Made by a program: the position numbers and the translations under genes
Assembly: GCA_030403585.1 (NCBI GenBank)
Contig: JAUEPE010000002.1
Coordinates: 248,001-312,000, forward strand
Length of the DNA stretch: 64,000 bases
Reading direction: 5' to 3'
Source: Frankia sp. RB7
GTDB taxonomy: Bacteria > Pseudomonadota > Alphaproteobacteria > Rhizobiales > Xanthobacteraceae
Part shown: piece by piece, positions 24,997-34,610 of the stretch
Layout of the letters: each line of letters begins with the position of its first letter
Position numbering within the stretch: position 1 is the first letter of the stretch
Notes under the pieces: generated by a model
Told to the model about the DNA's origin: nothing
The model's input: only the letters and a program-made list of their open reading frames with translations
Database searches by the model: none

Positions 24997-25206
24997 ATGA
25001 ACAATAACTCGCTATTGTCCCCCGCAACGAGCAAGGTCGGCTCGCCACCGAAGCCCGGATTGGATTTAGAAGGTTGGCCGCGCTGGATGCGCGAAGCGTT
25101 TGCAACTGAGGCGACAGCGCCGGCACAGCTGAAAACTGCGGCTGCGCCAGCAAACGTCGATCGCGCAAGCGTGCGAAACCTGACACGCATGCCGTCGCGT
25201 TCGTGA
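24997..25206 (+). CDS. Possible small protein, unknown
   Basis: A 69-residue frame with GGAGAAG 7 bases before ATG 24997, beginning MNNNSLLSPATSKVGSPPKP. It has a short motif LEGWPRWMREAF and a low-complexity Ala/Arg tail. No homologue family is recognised. The good ribosome binding site supports it; composition is unremarkable. The region after it to 25403 holds nothing I can recognise. Confidence 0.35.
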   Translation: MNNNSLLSPATSKVGSPPKPGLDLEGWPRWMREAFATEATAPAQLKTAAAPANVDRASVRNLTRMPSRS

Positions 25207-25403
25207 GACCTTGACAAGGTTGAAGGACCGTTCGGACAGGTTGCGATCGCGGTAAAGGTGAGGGCTGAAGCAGATCGGACGTACCGACCAACACCTCGGG
25301 CGATCACGCAAGGTCGCATTCCGAACGACTCCTCGCCGACGCAGGGACGATAATCTCGGTATCTGGAACGCTCGGGTTTTTGGCAATGCTCTGGTGGTAT
25401 CCT

Positions 25404-26222
25404 TCAAGATGATTCCGCCACCGCTTGTCCGAGTCGAAGTTCGGTATCGGACCGGGTTTGAAGCCCGCGCTTGATCAGCGATGCCCCGCGCGCCCGTGTA
25501 CTCGGATCGGCCGTAGATTCGAAAAATGCCGCCAGCGCATGTTGAAACACGGCGTCGGGCGGGAGCGTGACTTCGTTCATGAGAGTCTTGGCAGCAGCCA
25601 GAGCGTGCTTCTCGAATGAGGCCAGACGGCGCGCAAAACCATTGACGAATGCCTCAATCTCCTCGTCGGGTAAGGCGCGGTTGACATAGCCGTACTGTTC
25701 GGCGCGGTCCGCGGAAAAATCGTCCGCCCCGAGAATGACTTCCAGGCCGCGGCCTCGCCCCATTAGCCCGGCGAGCCGGGCCATGGGATTCCCGCCGGGG
25801 ACCGCCCCCATGCCGACTTCGAATTGCCCGAGAATTGCCCGTTCGCGACTGGCAAAGCGCATGTCACAGGCGAGAACAAACTCGCTCCCCGCTCCGCGTG
25901 CGCGACCGCGAATTTCGGCGATAGAGGCGACCGGGGCGCGTGACAATCGCACGAGCACGTCGATCCACGGGTGCATCCCGGTTGGCCCCGGTGGCATGGC
26001 GGCAACCTTCGCCTTGTCCGCAAGGACATCCCAATGTGCCAGGAAGAAATCCGGATCGGCGCTGCGGAAAACAACTACCTTTATGTTTGGATCCGTTTCC
26101 ATTGCAGAGAGTAAATCCTGCAGCTCGCTGATCGTGTCTGGATCGATCAAGTTGATAGGTGGATTGCTGACGGTCGCGATCCACAGGCCCGCGGACGGTC
26201 TTTCGATGGTGATTTGGGGCAC
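25404..26222 (-). CDS. Enoyl-CoA hydratase/isomerase family protein
   Basis: A 272-residue crotonase-fold protein. The start GTG 26222 follows CGGAG at 6 bases; an upstream ATG at 26264 would overlap the preceding gene remnant. Crotonase features: VSNPPINLIDPDTISELQDL, oxyanion strand VASIAEIRGRARGAGSEFVL, and FEVGMGAVPGGNPMARLAGL. The usual catalytic Glu pair is not clearly conserved (AVPGG instead of a Glu-bearing loop), so it may be an isomerase or another crotonase rather than a true hydratase. It may be cotranscribed with the broken ABC gene upstream. Confidence 0.85.
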   Translation of the reverse strand: MPQITIERPSAGLWIATVSNPPINLIDPDTISELQDLLSAMETDPNIKVVVFRSADPDFFLAHWDVLADKAKVAAMPPGPTGMHPWIDVLVRLSRAPVASIAEIRGRARGAGSEFVLACDMRFASRERAILGQFEVGMGAVPGGNPMARLAGLMGRGRGLEVILGADDFSADRAEQYGYVNRALPDEEIEAFVNGFARRLASFEKHALAAAKTLMNEVTLPPDAVFQHALAAFFESTADPSTRARGASLIKRGLQTRSDTELRLGQAVAESS

Positions 26223-26250
26223 GGCAAACTCCGATTGTTGTGAGGAAGAC

Positions 26251-27228
26251 CTACGAGATGACATCGTCGGCGCGAGCAAGGAGGCCTCCGGGAATTTCGA
26301 TTCCAGTAGCGGCGGCCGTGCTGAGGTTAATGACAAATTCCAAGGTTGTCGGTTGGACGACGGGAAGTTCGGATGGCGGAGTGCCCCCGAGGATCGCGCC
26401 AGCATAGAGACCAATCTGACGGTATCCGTCGGGCGGGCGGATCCCATAGCTCATCAGACCGCCCTGGGCGGGATAGTCCCGGAACTGATAGATCGCCGGA
26501 ATTCTTCGCTGTTTTTCATAAGCAATAATGCGTTGCCGCCGGGTGTCGAAGAACGGCGCCGAGCAGACCAGTAGCGCGTCCGCGCGGGAAGTCCTCAGCT
26601 GGTCGAACGCCTCTATGAGCTCGTCGTCAGTGCCAGCATGGACGATCGCCGCAGAGCGGCGGATCTCGCGCGCGGCCTGGGTGACTTCCTCGATCTGCAT
26701 CGGCGCCTGTTCGAAATTGCCATCGATGAGGACACCGATCCGTTTGACGCGTGGCGCAATCTCGTGCAGCAGCGACAGGCGCTTTGCTTCCAACTCCGTG
26801 GCGAGAAAGGTTACGCCGGTCATGTTGCCACCAGGTCGGTTCAAGCTGCTCACGAGGCCGCTCTTTATTGGATCGCCTCCGACCGAAAAGACGATTGGGA
26901 TGCCGGCTGATGCAGCCTTCGCCGCCATCGCGGAGGGCTCACCTCCGGCCGCAATGAGCACGGTCAGGTTCTGTTTGATGATGTCGGCCGCCAACGCGGG
27001 AAGCTTCTCGTAGTCACCGTCGGCCTAACGATAGTCGATCTCGACATTCAGGCCATCGACATAGCCGGCTTCGGCCAATCCCTTGCAAAACCCGGCAAGG
27101 ATGCGTCCGGAGTCGTTGCGCGAGCGGCTGCTCAGAAAGCCGATGATTGGCTTGCGGCGTGCCTCCCTCGAACACGAGGGCCAAACCGCGACTGAGGCCA
27201 AGACCTTCAGAAAATCTCGACGCTTCAT
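26251..27228 (-). pseudogene. ABC-type substrate-binding protein (ABC_sub_bind family), amber-interrupted
   Basis: The gene starts at ATG 27228 (GGAGTGTTGATC upstream) with a signal-like start MKRRDFLKVLASVAVWPSCS and KPIIGFLSSRS. After NVEIDYR a TAG (27027-27025) interrupts the frame; the same frame continues ADGDYEKLPALAADIIKQNL to the end at 26251 with VFSVGGDPIKSGLVSSLNRP and GGNMTGVTFL, the classic family segment. In relatives the interrupted position is Trp (YRWADG), so one G-to-A change TGG to TAG explains it. The export signal is also unusually short of hydrophobic residues. Probably non-functional. Confidence 0.85.
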
Positions 27229-27316
27229 GATCAACACTCCCTGGCTGCCTTGCTCCAGAATGTCTTAGCGAAGTCCGCTGCACGGGACCGGCGCCCGGAG
27301 GCGCCGATCCGGTCCA

Positions 27317-27976
27317 TCAATCGGCCAACTCGTCAGCTGTCGCTGCGAAAGTACTATCCGAGAAGGCCCTAACGACCTCGGTGGTCGTCACGATCGCGCT
27401 GGCGTAGTTCGGCATGTTGATATCGAGCGCGGCGTGCATCATCTCCTCGGAGTAATCGGCGACGGCATCCCTGATGACCGTGACGTCGTAGCCAAGCTCG
27501 GCGGCAAAACGGACGGTCGCCTCGATGCAGGTGTGCGCGATCATCCCGATGACGATGAGCCGCTGGATGCCGTGGCGTTTGAGCTGGAGATCCAGGTCGG
27601 TGTTGGCGAAGCCGCTGGAGCACCAGTGTTCGCTGGCGACGATCTCGCCCGGCTCCGGCACGAACTCGGCGCGGAACTCGCCGCCCCAGCTGCCGAACTC
27701 GAACGTCCGGCCGTTCCAGGCTTTGCGCTGGATCGGGGCCACGTATTTCCAGGACTCATAGTCGCCGGCGCGATAGCGGTGATGCATGGCATAGAACACC
27801 CGAAACTCTCCGGTGCGCGCGGCATGCAGCACCTGCTGCATGTGCGGAACGCAATTGTTGGCTTCGGCCACCGCCTTGATCCGGGGCCAGATCTTGCCAC
27901 CTTCCGAGATGAAGTCGTTGTAGGGATCGATCACCAGAAGGGCGGTGTCGTTTTTGTCGTACGAAAGATGTGTCAT
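27317..27976 (-). CDS. Isochorismatase-family cysteine hydrolase
   Basis: A 219-residue hydrolase with the catalytic triad pattern: Asp17 in LLVIDPYNDF and the nucleophile Cys in GMIAHTCIEATVRFAAELGY followed by DVTVIRDAVADYSEE. Start ATG 27976 has GGAGACTCCC. Members hydrolyse isochorismate, nicotinamide or other amides; the residues seen do not decide. The next gene upstream on the same strand encodes an unknown protein 31 bp away and is probably cotranscribed. Confidence 0.88.
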   Translation of the reverse strand: MTHLSYDKNDTALLVIDPYNDFISEGGKIWPRIKAVAEANNCVPHMQQVLHAARTGEFRVFYAMHHRYRAGDYESWKYVAPIQRKAWNGRTFEFGSWGGEFRAEFVPEPGEIVASEHWCSSGFANTDLDLQLKRHGIQRLIVIGMIAHTCIEATVRFAAELGYDVTVIRDAVADYSEEMMHAALDINMPNYASAIVTTTEVVRAFSDSTFAATADELAD

Positions 27977-28006
27977 GGGAGTCTCCGTTGTGACGGCGCG
28001 GCCGTG

Positions 28007-28534
28007 TCAGTTGTTCCTGAGCGCGGCGCGCTCGATGCTGGCCGCGAACTCCGGCGTTTCGCTCTGATTGTGCGCGATCGAGGCGGGCTGGCGCTGGGCG
28101 CGGAACAGGTCGAACGGGATGCCCTGCTTGCCGATGAACGCCATGAACTCGTCGGTGGCGTGCGAGCGGACGCGGTTGGTGAACTCACACTTGCCGGGTT
28201 CGATCTCCTTGACGCTCAGCTCCCAGGTCACGTGAATGGTCGTGCGTCCGGTCGGCGTGAACACGTCGGAGGTTGAATCGAGGATCAGGTGATCCTTCTC
28301 GCCGAGGGTCTCGACGTAGTGCTGCACCATCAGGCTGCCACCGATGGTCTCGACGTTGATCGACATCCGCTTGCCGTCCGGCGCCGTCGTGAAGCCGGCG
28401 GCAATGTGGGCCGGCGAACAGCCCTGATAATCGCGCTCGGACAGGTTGAAGCACCATGTCGGAATGTCGATCCGGGCGATCGGCGCGTTGATGATGGCGG
28501 TGAAGCTGGAATCGACGATCTGGTTGCTGGTCAT
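28007..28534 (-). CDS. Unknown protein, SRPBCC-like
   Basis: A 175-residue protein from ATG 28534 (GAGGAGACCGAGCC upstream). It starts MTSNQIVDSSFTAIINAPIA and contains WELSVKEIEPGKCEFTNRVR, which looks like a START/SRPBCC-type ligand-binding cavity fold. No catalytic residues can be named. It likely forms an operon with the isochorismatase-like gene. Confidence 0.7.
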   Translation of the reverse strand: MTSNQIVDSSFTAIINAPIARIDIPTWCFNLSERDYQGCSPAHIAAGFTTAPDGKRMSINVETIGGSLMVQHYVETLGEKDHLILDSTSDVFTPTGRTTIHVTWELSVKEIEPGKCEFTNRVRSHATDEFMAFIGKQGIPFDLFRAQRQPASIAHNQSETPEFAASIERAALRNN

Positions 28535-28930
28535 GGCTCGGTCTCCTCGTTGCGTTGTGCGCCGTTGCTGTCTGCGAGACGTCACGACCCCCTGTTGTGA
28601 CCCGCGTGACGCTGTCGCAGATCGATCGGCCGTTCGTCCTGCACATACTTTGGTGCGGACGATCTGAATTTGCTCGTTATCGATTGTTATGGATCGTTAG
28701 CCGTCGCGGCGCGGCGCGAGACTCGCAAAAAGCGGGCTGACTGGGCTCCACCTGCGGCCGGTAGGCCAGGCGTTAGGGCGCTGCGAGTTTTTGTTATGAG
28801 CGGTGGTCTTCGTCAGTCCGCCCGTCCCGGCCGAACGGCGCTAATGTAGTCGTTGGTGATTCCACAAGTTCTTGGCTTTCAAGGCGAAAGTGACGCGAGC
28901 TCGCTTGGGTGAAGGCGGTCGTGTCCGCCA
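28535..28930. other. Intergenic stretch, no gene seen
   Basis: Between the divergent gene at 28534 (minus) and the large regulator at 29045 (plus). No frame with coding character is visible on either strand. It should hold the promoter of the minus-strand pair and perhaps a short plus-strand RNA ended by the terminator at 28931. Confidence 0.4.
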
Positions 28931-28957
28931 TGGCGCCGCAGGCGCCTTTTTTTTGTT
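28931..28957 (+). terminator. Intrinsic terminator upstream of the large regulator
   Basis: GGCGCC-GCA-GGCGCC followed by eight T. The hairpin GGCGG-TCGTGT-CCGCC lies directly before it. It is 88 bp before the ATG at 29045, so it ends some upstream plus-strand transcript or attenuates the regulator gene. Confidence 0.75.
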
Positions 28958-29044
28958 CCCTGGATCGGATATCACGATCCCCAAGACGCCAACCTTTTCG
29001 TAATCGCCCGAATCTCCGCGGCACATCAAGAACAGCGCCAATCG

Positions 29045-31885
29045 ATGTCGACAGTGCAGAACACGGAGATTGTGTCGTTTGGTCCTTTCCGTCTCAATCT
29101 GACCGAGCGCGTGCTGACCAGAAACAGTGAGCCGGTCGAGCTCGGGGGACGGGCCTACGATCTCCTGGTGGCGCTGCTGTCGCGCCCCAACGAGCTGATC
29201 AGCAAGGCCGAGTTGCTACGGCAGGTATGGCCGGGTCTGGTGGTTGAAGAGGGCGCCCTGCGTTTTCACATCACCAACCTTCGCAAGGCGCTCCGTGAGG
29301 GCAGCGAAGGCAATCGCTACATCGTGACTTCGTCCGGGCGCGGTTATACGTTCGTCGCGCAGACAGCCCGTTCATCCGATCAACCGCCACGCGCGAGCGA
29401 TGCGCCTTCTTTTCAGCAGGCCAATTTGCCGGTGCGCCTGCCGATGATCGATCGCGAGGTCGAGATCGAGGAGATACCGGCGCGGCTGATGGCAACACGT
29501 TTCGTGACTATCGTAGGCGCCGGTGGCGTCGGCAAGACGACGCTCGCGATTGCGGTTGGGCACCGTCTGATGAAGAGTTTTGATGGTGCACTATTGTTCG
29601 TGGATCTCAGCATGGTCAGCGACCCAACCTTGGTGGGAACGGTGGTGGCATCGCTGCTTGGCCTGTCGGTGCAATCCAGCGACGCGACACCCAGCATTGC
29701 CGCTTACCTGAGGGACAAGCGGATATTGCTGATTCTCGACACCTGCGAACATCTGGTCGAGCCCGTCGCTGCGTTTGCATCCTCTGTGTTCACGGCCGCA
29801 CCCAATATCCACATTCTGGCGACGAGTCGTGAAGCGCTGCAAACGGATGGAGAGAACGTGTACCGGTTGGACACGCTGGCCTGTCCGCCCGACGGCACGG
29901 AGCTGACGGCCGAAATCGTCCGGACATTTCCGGCGGTCCAGCTCTTCGTCGAGCGGGCTCGCGCGAGCGGCGCGCAGCTGGATTTCAGCGACGATGAGGC
30001 GCCGGTCGTCGCCAGCATGTGCCGCAGGCTTGACGGTGTGGCGCTGGCCATCGAACTCGCGGCCCGCCGCGTCGAGAGCTACGGGGTGCATGGAACGGCA
30101 GAATTGCTGGACCAGCGGCTTGCGCTCTCCTGGCTCGGGTCGAGGAGCGCTCCGCCCCGGCAGAGGACGCTGCACGCAACGCTGGACTGGAGTTTTGGTC
30201 TTCTCTCCGACCTGGAGCGGATCGTTCTCCGCAGGCTGGCTGTCTTCGTCGGGCACTTCACGCTCGACGCGGTCACTGCCGTTTGCGGACGGGACGTGGG
30301 CGAAAGGGATATCCTCGGCGCGATCGACAGCCTCATCGCGAAGTCGATGATCGCGACCCGCCCGGTCGGGATCGTGATGAGCTATCGGCTCCTCGATACC
30401 ACGCGCGCGTATGCCCGCGACATTCAGATCGCCGACGACGAAGCGCGTGACCTCGCCGTCCGGCACGCGGCCTACTACCGGGATTGGCTGGAGCAGCGCG
30501 GACGCGATTGGGCCATCTTCTCGACGGGGGCGGAGCGGGCCTCGCATTTCGGCGGCATGAACAATGTCCGCGCCGCGCTCGACTGGTGTTTCGGCGAGGA
30601 CGGAGATGCCAAGCTCGGCATTCAGCTCGCAGCGGCGGCTGTCGACGTCTTCCTGGCGATGTCCCTGTTGGCGGAGTGTCACCGCTGGTCTCAGCGCGCT
30701 TTGATCGCGCTCGATGCCGACGCCGTCGGAAGCTCCGATGAGATGCGTCTCCAGGCAGGCCTGGGGGTCTCTTCGTCGCAGATGTACGGCGAGAGCGACG
30801 CCGTCAATGACGCGCTCGACAGGAGTCTCGCCATTGCTGAGGCGCGGGGCGATACGGCCTATGAGGCTGGATTGCTCAACATGCAATACATCTTCCACGG
30901 CCGCAGTGCCCATTTCAGAATCTTGGTCGACTACGCGCGGCGTTGCCACGCTCTTGCCGAGAGGTCCGGCGACCTTGCGATCCGCGCGCTCGCTCATTCA
31001 GAGCTCGGCATGGCCTTGCAGTTCGCAGGCGATCTCGCCGGTTCGCGCCGTGAACTCGAATTCCTGATCGGCATCCTGTCACACACGCAGCAAGGCTCGG
31101 TTCTGCTGGGCTACGATCCGCATTACCGGTCGATTGTCGCTTTGGCGCGGACGCTCTGGCTTCACGGCTATCCCGATCAGGCAGCGGATCGCGCACGCGA
31201 GGCGGTCAAGGCCTCTGAAGACACAGGACATTCGGCTGCGCTGGCCCTCGTGCTGGCCGGTGCGGGGACGGTCTTCCTCTGGCGCGGCGATCTCGATGCC
31301 GCCCAGCACTATGTCGATCGCTCCTATTCGCTCGCTGAAGCAAACGCCATGGGCCCGCTGATGGCGATCGGGCGGTGCCGCAAGGCCGAGCTAACGATCC
31401 GCCGAGGAGATGTGCGGCAGGGCGTCGATGATTTGCGGGCAGGGCTGAAGCCCATCCACGCCGCACGTCATGAGCTGCTCACGACCGAATTCAATATGGA
31501 ACTCGCGCTTGGCCTGCTTTCACTTGGGCAGGCTAGTGAGGGCATCATTCTCGTCAACGCGGCGATCAAGCGGGTCAACGCGAGTGGTGAGTTCTTTCAA
31601 ATGCCCGAGCTAATGCGCTTGAAAGGCAGACTCCTTGGCGCCATTCCGACATCGCGCCACGAAGACGTACAAACCTGCTTTCAGCAATCGCTCGACTTGG
31701 CCCGCGAACAGCACGCTGGTTCCTGGGAACTAAGGACTGCCACCGATCTGGCTGTGCTGATGGCTGGTACGGGAGATCGGATAGGCGCCAGAGCGTTACT
31801 CCAGCGATCATACGGTCGCTTCACGGAAGGCTTCGAAACGGCCGACCTGAGAGTTGCGGCAAATTTACTCCGCACCCTGGTTTGA
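29045..31885 (+). CDS. Winged-helix / STAND ATPase / TPR transcriptional regulator
   Basis: A 946-residue cytoplasmic regulator. Residues 10-105 are an OmpR-type winged helix (FGPFRLNLTERVL, ELISKAELLRQVWPG, then RYIVTSSGRGYTFVA). A NB-ARC/AAA-like ATPase follows with P-loop GAGGVGKTT at 158-166 and a Walker B-like LLILDTCEHL near 230, then ATSREAL and LDGVALAIELAARRV. From about 480 to the end are helical TPR-like repeats. The build resembles SARP-linked and AfsR-type STAND regulators in which ligand binding to the repeats drives ATP-dependent oligomerisation. Target genes are unknown; no obvious partner is adjacent. Confidence 0.9.
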   Translation: MSTVQNTEIVSFGPFRLNLTERVLTRNSEPVELGGRAYDLLVALLSRPNELISKAELLRQVWPGLVVEEGALRFHITNLRKALREGSEGNRYIVTSSGRGYTFVAQTARSSDQPPRASDAPSFQQANLPVRLPMIDREVEIEEIPARLMATRFVTIVGAGGVGKTTLAIAVGHRLMKSFDGALLFVDLSMVSDPTLVGTVVASLLGLSVQSSDATPSIAAYLRDKRILLILDTCEHLVEPVAAFASSVFTAAPNIHILATSREALQTDGENVYRLDTLACPPDGTELTAEIVRTFPAVQLFVERARASGAQLDFSDDEAPVVASMCRRLDGVALAIELAARRVESYGVHGTAELLDQRLALSWLGSRSAPPRQRTLHATLDWSFGLLSDLERIVLRRLAVFVGHFTLDAVTAVCGRDVGERDILGAIDSLIAKSMIATRPVGIVMSYRLLDTTRAYARDIQIADDEARDLAVRHAAYYRDWLEQRGRDWAIFSTGAERASHFGGMNNVRAALDWCFGEDGDAKLGIQLAAAAVDVFLAMSLLAECHRWSQRALIALDADAVGSSDEMRLQAGLGVSSSQMYGESDAVNDALDRSLAIAEARGDTAYEAGLLNMQYIFHGRSAHFRILVDYARRCHALAERSGDLAIRALAHSELGMALQFAGDLAGSRRELEFLIGILSHTQQGSVLLGYDPHYRSIVALARTLWLHGYPDQAADRAREAVKASEDTGHSAALALVLAGAGTVFLWRGDLDAAQHYVDRSYSLAEANAMGPLMAIGRCRKAELTIRRGDVRQGVDDLRAGLKPIHAARHELLTTEFNMELALGLLSLGQASEGIILVNAAIKRVNASGEFFQMPELMRLKGRLLGAIPTSRHEDVQTCFQQSLDLAREQHAGSWELRTATDLAVLMAGTGDRIGARALLQRSYGRFTEGFETADLRVAANLLRTLV

Positions 31886-32073
31886 TGTCTGGGAGTTGGC
31901 CCATCGCAAGATACTGCGCTGTCGCGGCATTTCGGTCGCTATAGGAGCAAAGCGGACGTAGTCGCCAGCTACACGATGCCGCCGGGCTTATACGTACACG
32001 GCTTAGTACTGGCCGCGCGAATGCCGGGGCGATCGTTGCCATCAGGCTCGGCCAACTTGCCAGCCGCGCGAGC

Positions 32074-32301
32074 CTACCACCCAACTCCCGCCCATCGCCG
32101 TCCAAATACCGCTGGCTTGGTCTTCACCGCGGACCAGCCGAAGAAATGATGCTTCCCCGACCAGGAGTGCACCACGCCGCTACAGATGTTGCATTTGAAG
32201 TGGCCTGAATGCGGCTCGGCATGCTCTTCCCTTGTCGCGGTGTAGTTCATGCTGCAACCGGGGCAGGTGAATTCTTCGATCGTCCAGAGAGAGTTGGCCA
32301 T
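32074..32301 (-). CDS. Small zinc-ribbon-like protein
   Basis: A 75-residue protein from ATG 32301 with FTCPGCSMNYTATREEHAEP and FKCNICSGVVHSWSGKHHFF, i.e. two CxxC knuckles forming a likely zinc ribbon. Unknown function; similar small proteins are scattered in rhizobia. The 188 bp between the regulator stop and this gene show nothing. Confidence 0.65.
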   Translation of the reverse strand: MANSLWTIEEFTCPGCSMNYTATREEHAEPHSGHFKCNICSGVVHSWSGKHHFFGWSAVKTKPAVFGRRWAGVGW

Positions 32302-32564
32302 TGCACCGCAATTCTGTTTGGGACCTCGACGCAAAGCCTAGGTGCGGGCCTTTGCATCGGCGTAAACCGGCCGGCGAAAATCCGGTTAATCACCGTTAGC
32401 CAAACTGGGCTCTCGTCGCGAATATTGCAGGATTTTCCCGGTCTTCGCAGCGCCGGTCAGTCCAAATCGCGCCGCCGGTCGGTCCAAGCGCCCCTTTGAT
32501 CGGACAGCTAGATTTCACCCATCGCCCCGGTCGGGAAGGGCGAAAGTCATTTGGGGATGAGATC

Positions 32565-33290
32565 ATGGGCAAGAAACTGATTTTGACGGCTGCGCTGTTG
32601 TCGCTGGCAACGCCGGCCTTTGCGGCTGATATCATCGAACCCGCGCCGGTGGTGAAGGCGCCGATCGTACCGGCCCCTGTCTTCACCTGGACCGGATTCT
32701 ATATCGGCGCCCATGGCGGCGGCGCCTGGAGCAAGTGGAGCGGCATGGACCCGACCAACCCGGCGGCGGGCTGGAGCTCGGTGACGGCCAGCGGTGGCGT
32801 GGTCGGCGGCCAGATCGGCGGCAATTACCAGATCAGCAATTTCGTGGTCGGCCTCGAGGGCACCGGCGCCTGGTCCAGCGTCACGCTCAATGCCGGCGGC
32901 CCGTTCGGGGGCGGCGCCGGCTTCAACCTGTCGCTCAAGAACGACTATATCGCGACGGTCGCCGGGCGCTTCGGCGTCGCCTTCGACCGCGTGCTGCTCT
33001 ACGCCAAGGGCGGGGCGGCTTTCACCCGCGACAGATACAGCGCCAACAACGGCCTGGCCGGCGCGCTCGCCGGTTCGGCCAATGGCAGCTTCAACCGCAC
33101 CGGCTGGCTCGCCGGCGGTGGCGTCGAATGGATGTTCATGCCGAACTGGTCGGTTAAGGCCGAATACAACTACATGGGCTTTGCCGCCATCAATGAGCAG
33201 CCGGTGACGACGGGCAATCTGGTGGCCTCGCCCGCCAATGTGAAGCTGAACATCCAGACTGGCACAGTGGGCGTGAACTATCACTTCTGA
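32565..33290 (+). CDS. Omp31/opacity-type outer-membrane porin
   Basis: A 241-residue beta-barrel protein from ATG 32565. Signal peptide KLILTAALLSLATPAFAADI is followed by a Pro-rich linker (APVVKAPIVPAPVFTWTGFY) and alternating strands ending in a C-terminal aromatic residue (GTVGVNYHF), the marker for outer-membrane assembly. WTGFYIGAHGGGAWSKW and VVGLEGTGAWSS are typical of the Omp25/31 family of Rhizobiales. Single-gene unit. Confidence 0.92.
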   Translation: MGKKLILTAALLSLATPAFAADIIEPAPVVKAPIVPAPVFTWTGFYIGAHGGGAWSKWSGMDPTNPAAGWSSVTASGGVVGGQIGGNYQISNFVVGLEGTGAWSSVTLNAGGPFGGGAGFNLSLKNDYIATVAGRFGVAFDRVLLYAKGGAAFTRDRYSANNGLAGALAGSANGSFNRTGWLAGGGVEWMFMPNWSVKAEYNYMGFAAINEQPVTTGNLVASPANVKLNIQTGTVGVNYHF

Positions 33291-33381
33291 GGGCCAGCGT
33301 TCGGGCGCCTTCGTCACAGCTGTTTCATCTTGAAGCACGACGCGGCCGGCCCCCGGCGGGCCGGGCGGCCGCCCGGTCGTC

Positions 33382-33410
33382 TTGACGCCCGGCGCTTGGC
33401 TGGCAATAAC
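33382..33410 (+). promoter_or_regulatory. Possible promoter of AI-2E family gene
   Basis: TTGACG (33382-33387), 17 bases, AATAAC (33405-33410). Good -35, moderate -10; 50 bp ahead of the start codon. No FixK box here, unlike the paralogue at 49 kb. Confidence 0.35.
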
Positions 33411-33465
33411 CCTAGCCCGCGCAAGTGCCGGAACCCGCGTTGAGCCGCTAAGGAAAGCCGTGCCT

Positions 33466-34575
33466 GTGAAAAGTCTGCGTCAGCTCCTGACGGGCGAGGA
33501 CGTCATCCAGCTCGTGATCCGCCTCGGCCTGCTGGCGCTGCTGATCCTCTGGACGCTCTACATCATCCGGCCGTTCATCCCGATCCTGGCCTGGAGCGGC
33601 GTGCTCGCGGTCGCGTTCTATCCGGCCTTCAGCTGGGTCGCCAAGATCCTCGGCGGCCGGCCCAGGACCGCGGCGGCGATCCTCACCCTGATCACGCTCG
33701 GCATCGTGCTCGGCCCGGCCACCTGGCTCGGCGTGAGTGCCGTGGACGGGGGCAGGGAGCTCGCGCACCAGCTCAGCACCGGCGACCTCGCACTCCAGAC
33801 GGCGCCGGAGTCGATCAAGTCATGGCCGGTGATCGGCCCGACGCTGTTCGAATTGTGGGATCAGGCTTACAAGAATATCCGAGCGGTGCTGCGCGAGGTC
33901 GCGCCCTATCTCCAGCCGCTGGCGGGACCACTGTTGTCGCTCGCGGGCGATGCCAGCCTTGGAACGCTCCAGTTTCTGGTCTCGGTGTTCGTGGCGGGAT
34001 TCCTGTTTCCGCACGGGCCGCGCCTGGTCGCGGCCGGGCGCGGTTTCCTGTTTCGCATCGTGCCCGAGCAGAGCGAGCATTTTCTCGAACTCGGCGGCGC
34101 CACCATCCGCGCCGTGGCGCAGGGCGTGATCGGCGTCGCCATCGTGCAGGCGCTGCTTGCCGGCATCGGTTTCAAGCTCGCGGCCGTGCCGAGTGCCGGC
34201 CTGCTCGCCTTCATCGTGCTGGTGCTGTCGATCGTGCAGATCGGCGCGTTCCTGGTGCTGCTGCCGGTGATCATCTGGATCTGGACCGCCAAGGACGTCA
34301 CCACGGCGCTGGTGCTCACTGTATTCCTCGTCATTGTCGGCTTCCTCGACACCATGTTGAAGCCGCTGGTCATGGGGCGTGGCCTCAATACGCCGACCAT
34401 CGTGATCTTCGTCGGCGTGATCGGTGGAACGCTCGCCCACGGCATCGTCGGCCTGTTCATCGGGCCGATCATCCTGTCGGTGGCGTGGGAGATGGCGGCA
34501 GCGTGGATCCGGACCGAGGACCGAGCCGCGGCTGCAAAGCCGAATGCGATCCCGGTAGCCGACGAGACTAGCTAG
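33466..34575 (+). CDS. AI-2E family transporter (PerM/TqsA-like)
   Basis: A 369-residue membrane protein with about eight helices, e.g. LGLLALLILWTLYIIRPFIP and GFLDTMLKPLVMGRGLNTPT and GGTLAHGIVGLFIGPIILS, hallmarks of the AI-2E exporter/permease family. I start at GTG 33466 because VKSLRQ aligns with the MKTPRQ start of the paralogue at 49238; GTG 33460 is also possible. The two copies share long runs, such as FRIVPEQSEHFLEL and GIGFKLAA. Substrate is unknown; some members move autoinducer-2, others act in Na+ or indole efflux. Confidence 0.9.
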   Translation: MKSLRQLLTGEDVIQLVIRLGLLALLILWTLYIIRPFIPILAWSGVLAVAFYPAFSWVAKILGGRPRTAAAILTLITLGIVLGPATWLGVSAVDGGRELAHQLSTGDLALQTAPESIKSWPVIGPTLFELWDQAYKNIRAVLREVAPYLQPLAGPLLSLAGDASLGTLQFLVSVFVAGFLFPHGPRLVAAGRGFLFRIVPEQSEHFLELGGATIRAVAQGVIGVAIVQALLAGIGFKLAAVPSAGLLAFIVLVLSIVQIGAFLVLLPVIIWIWTAKDVTTALVLTVFLVIVGFLDTMLKPLVMGRGLNTPTIVIFVGVIGGTLAHGIVGLFIGPIILSVAWEMAAAWIRTEDRAAAAKPNAIPVADETS

Positions 34576-34610
34576 CCGGCGAGCTCCAGGTATGTGAGCG
34601 AATCCCCTGT

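Noticed and set aside
24978..25407. Minus-strand frames overlapping the small plus-strand ORF at 24997
   Set aside because: They lack a ribosome binding site and coding-like composition and match no family.
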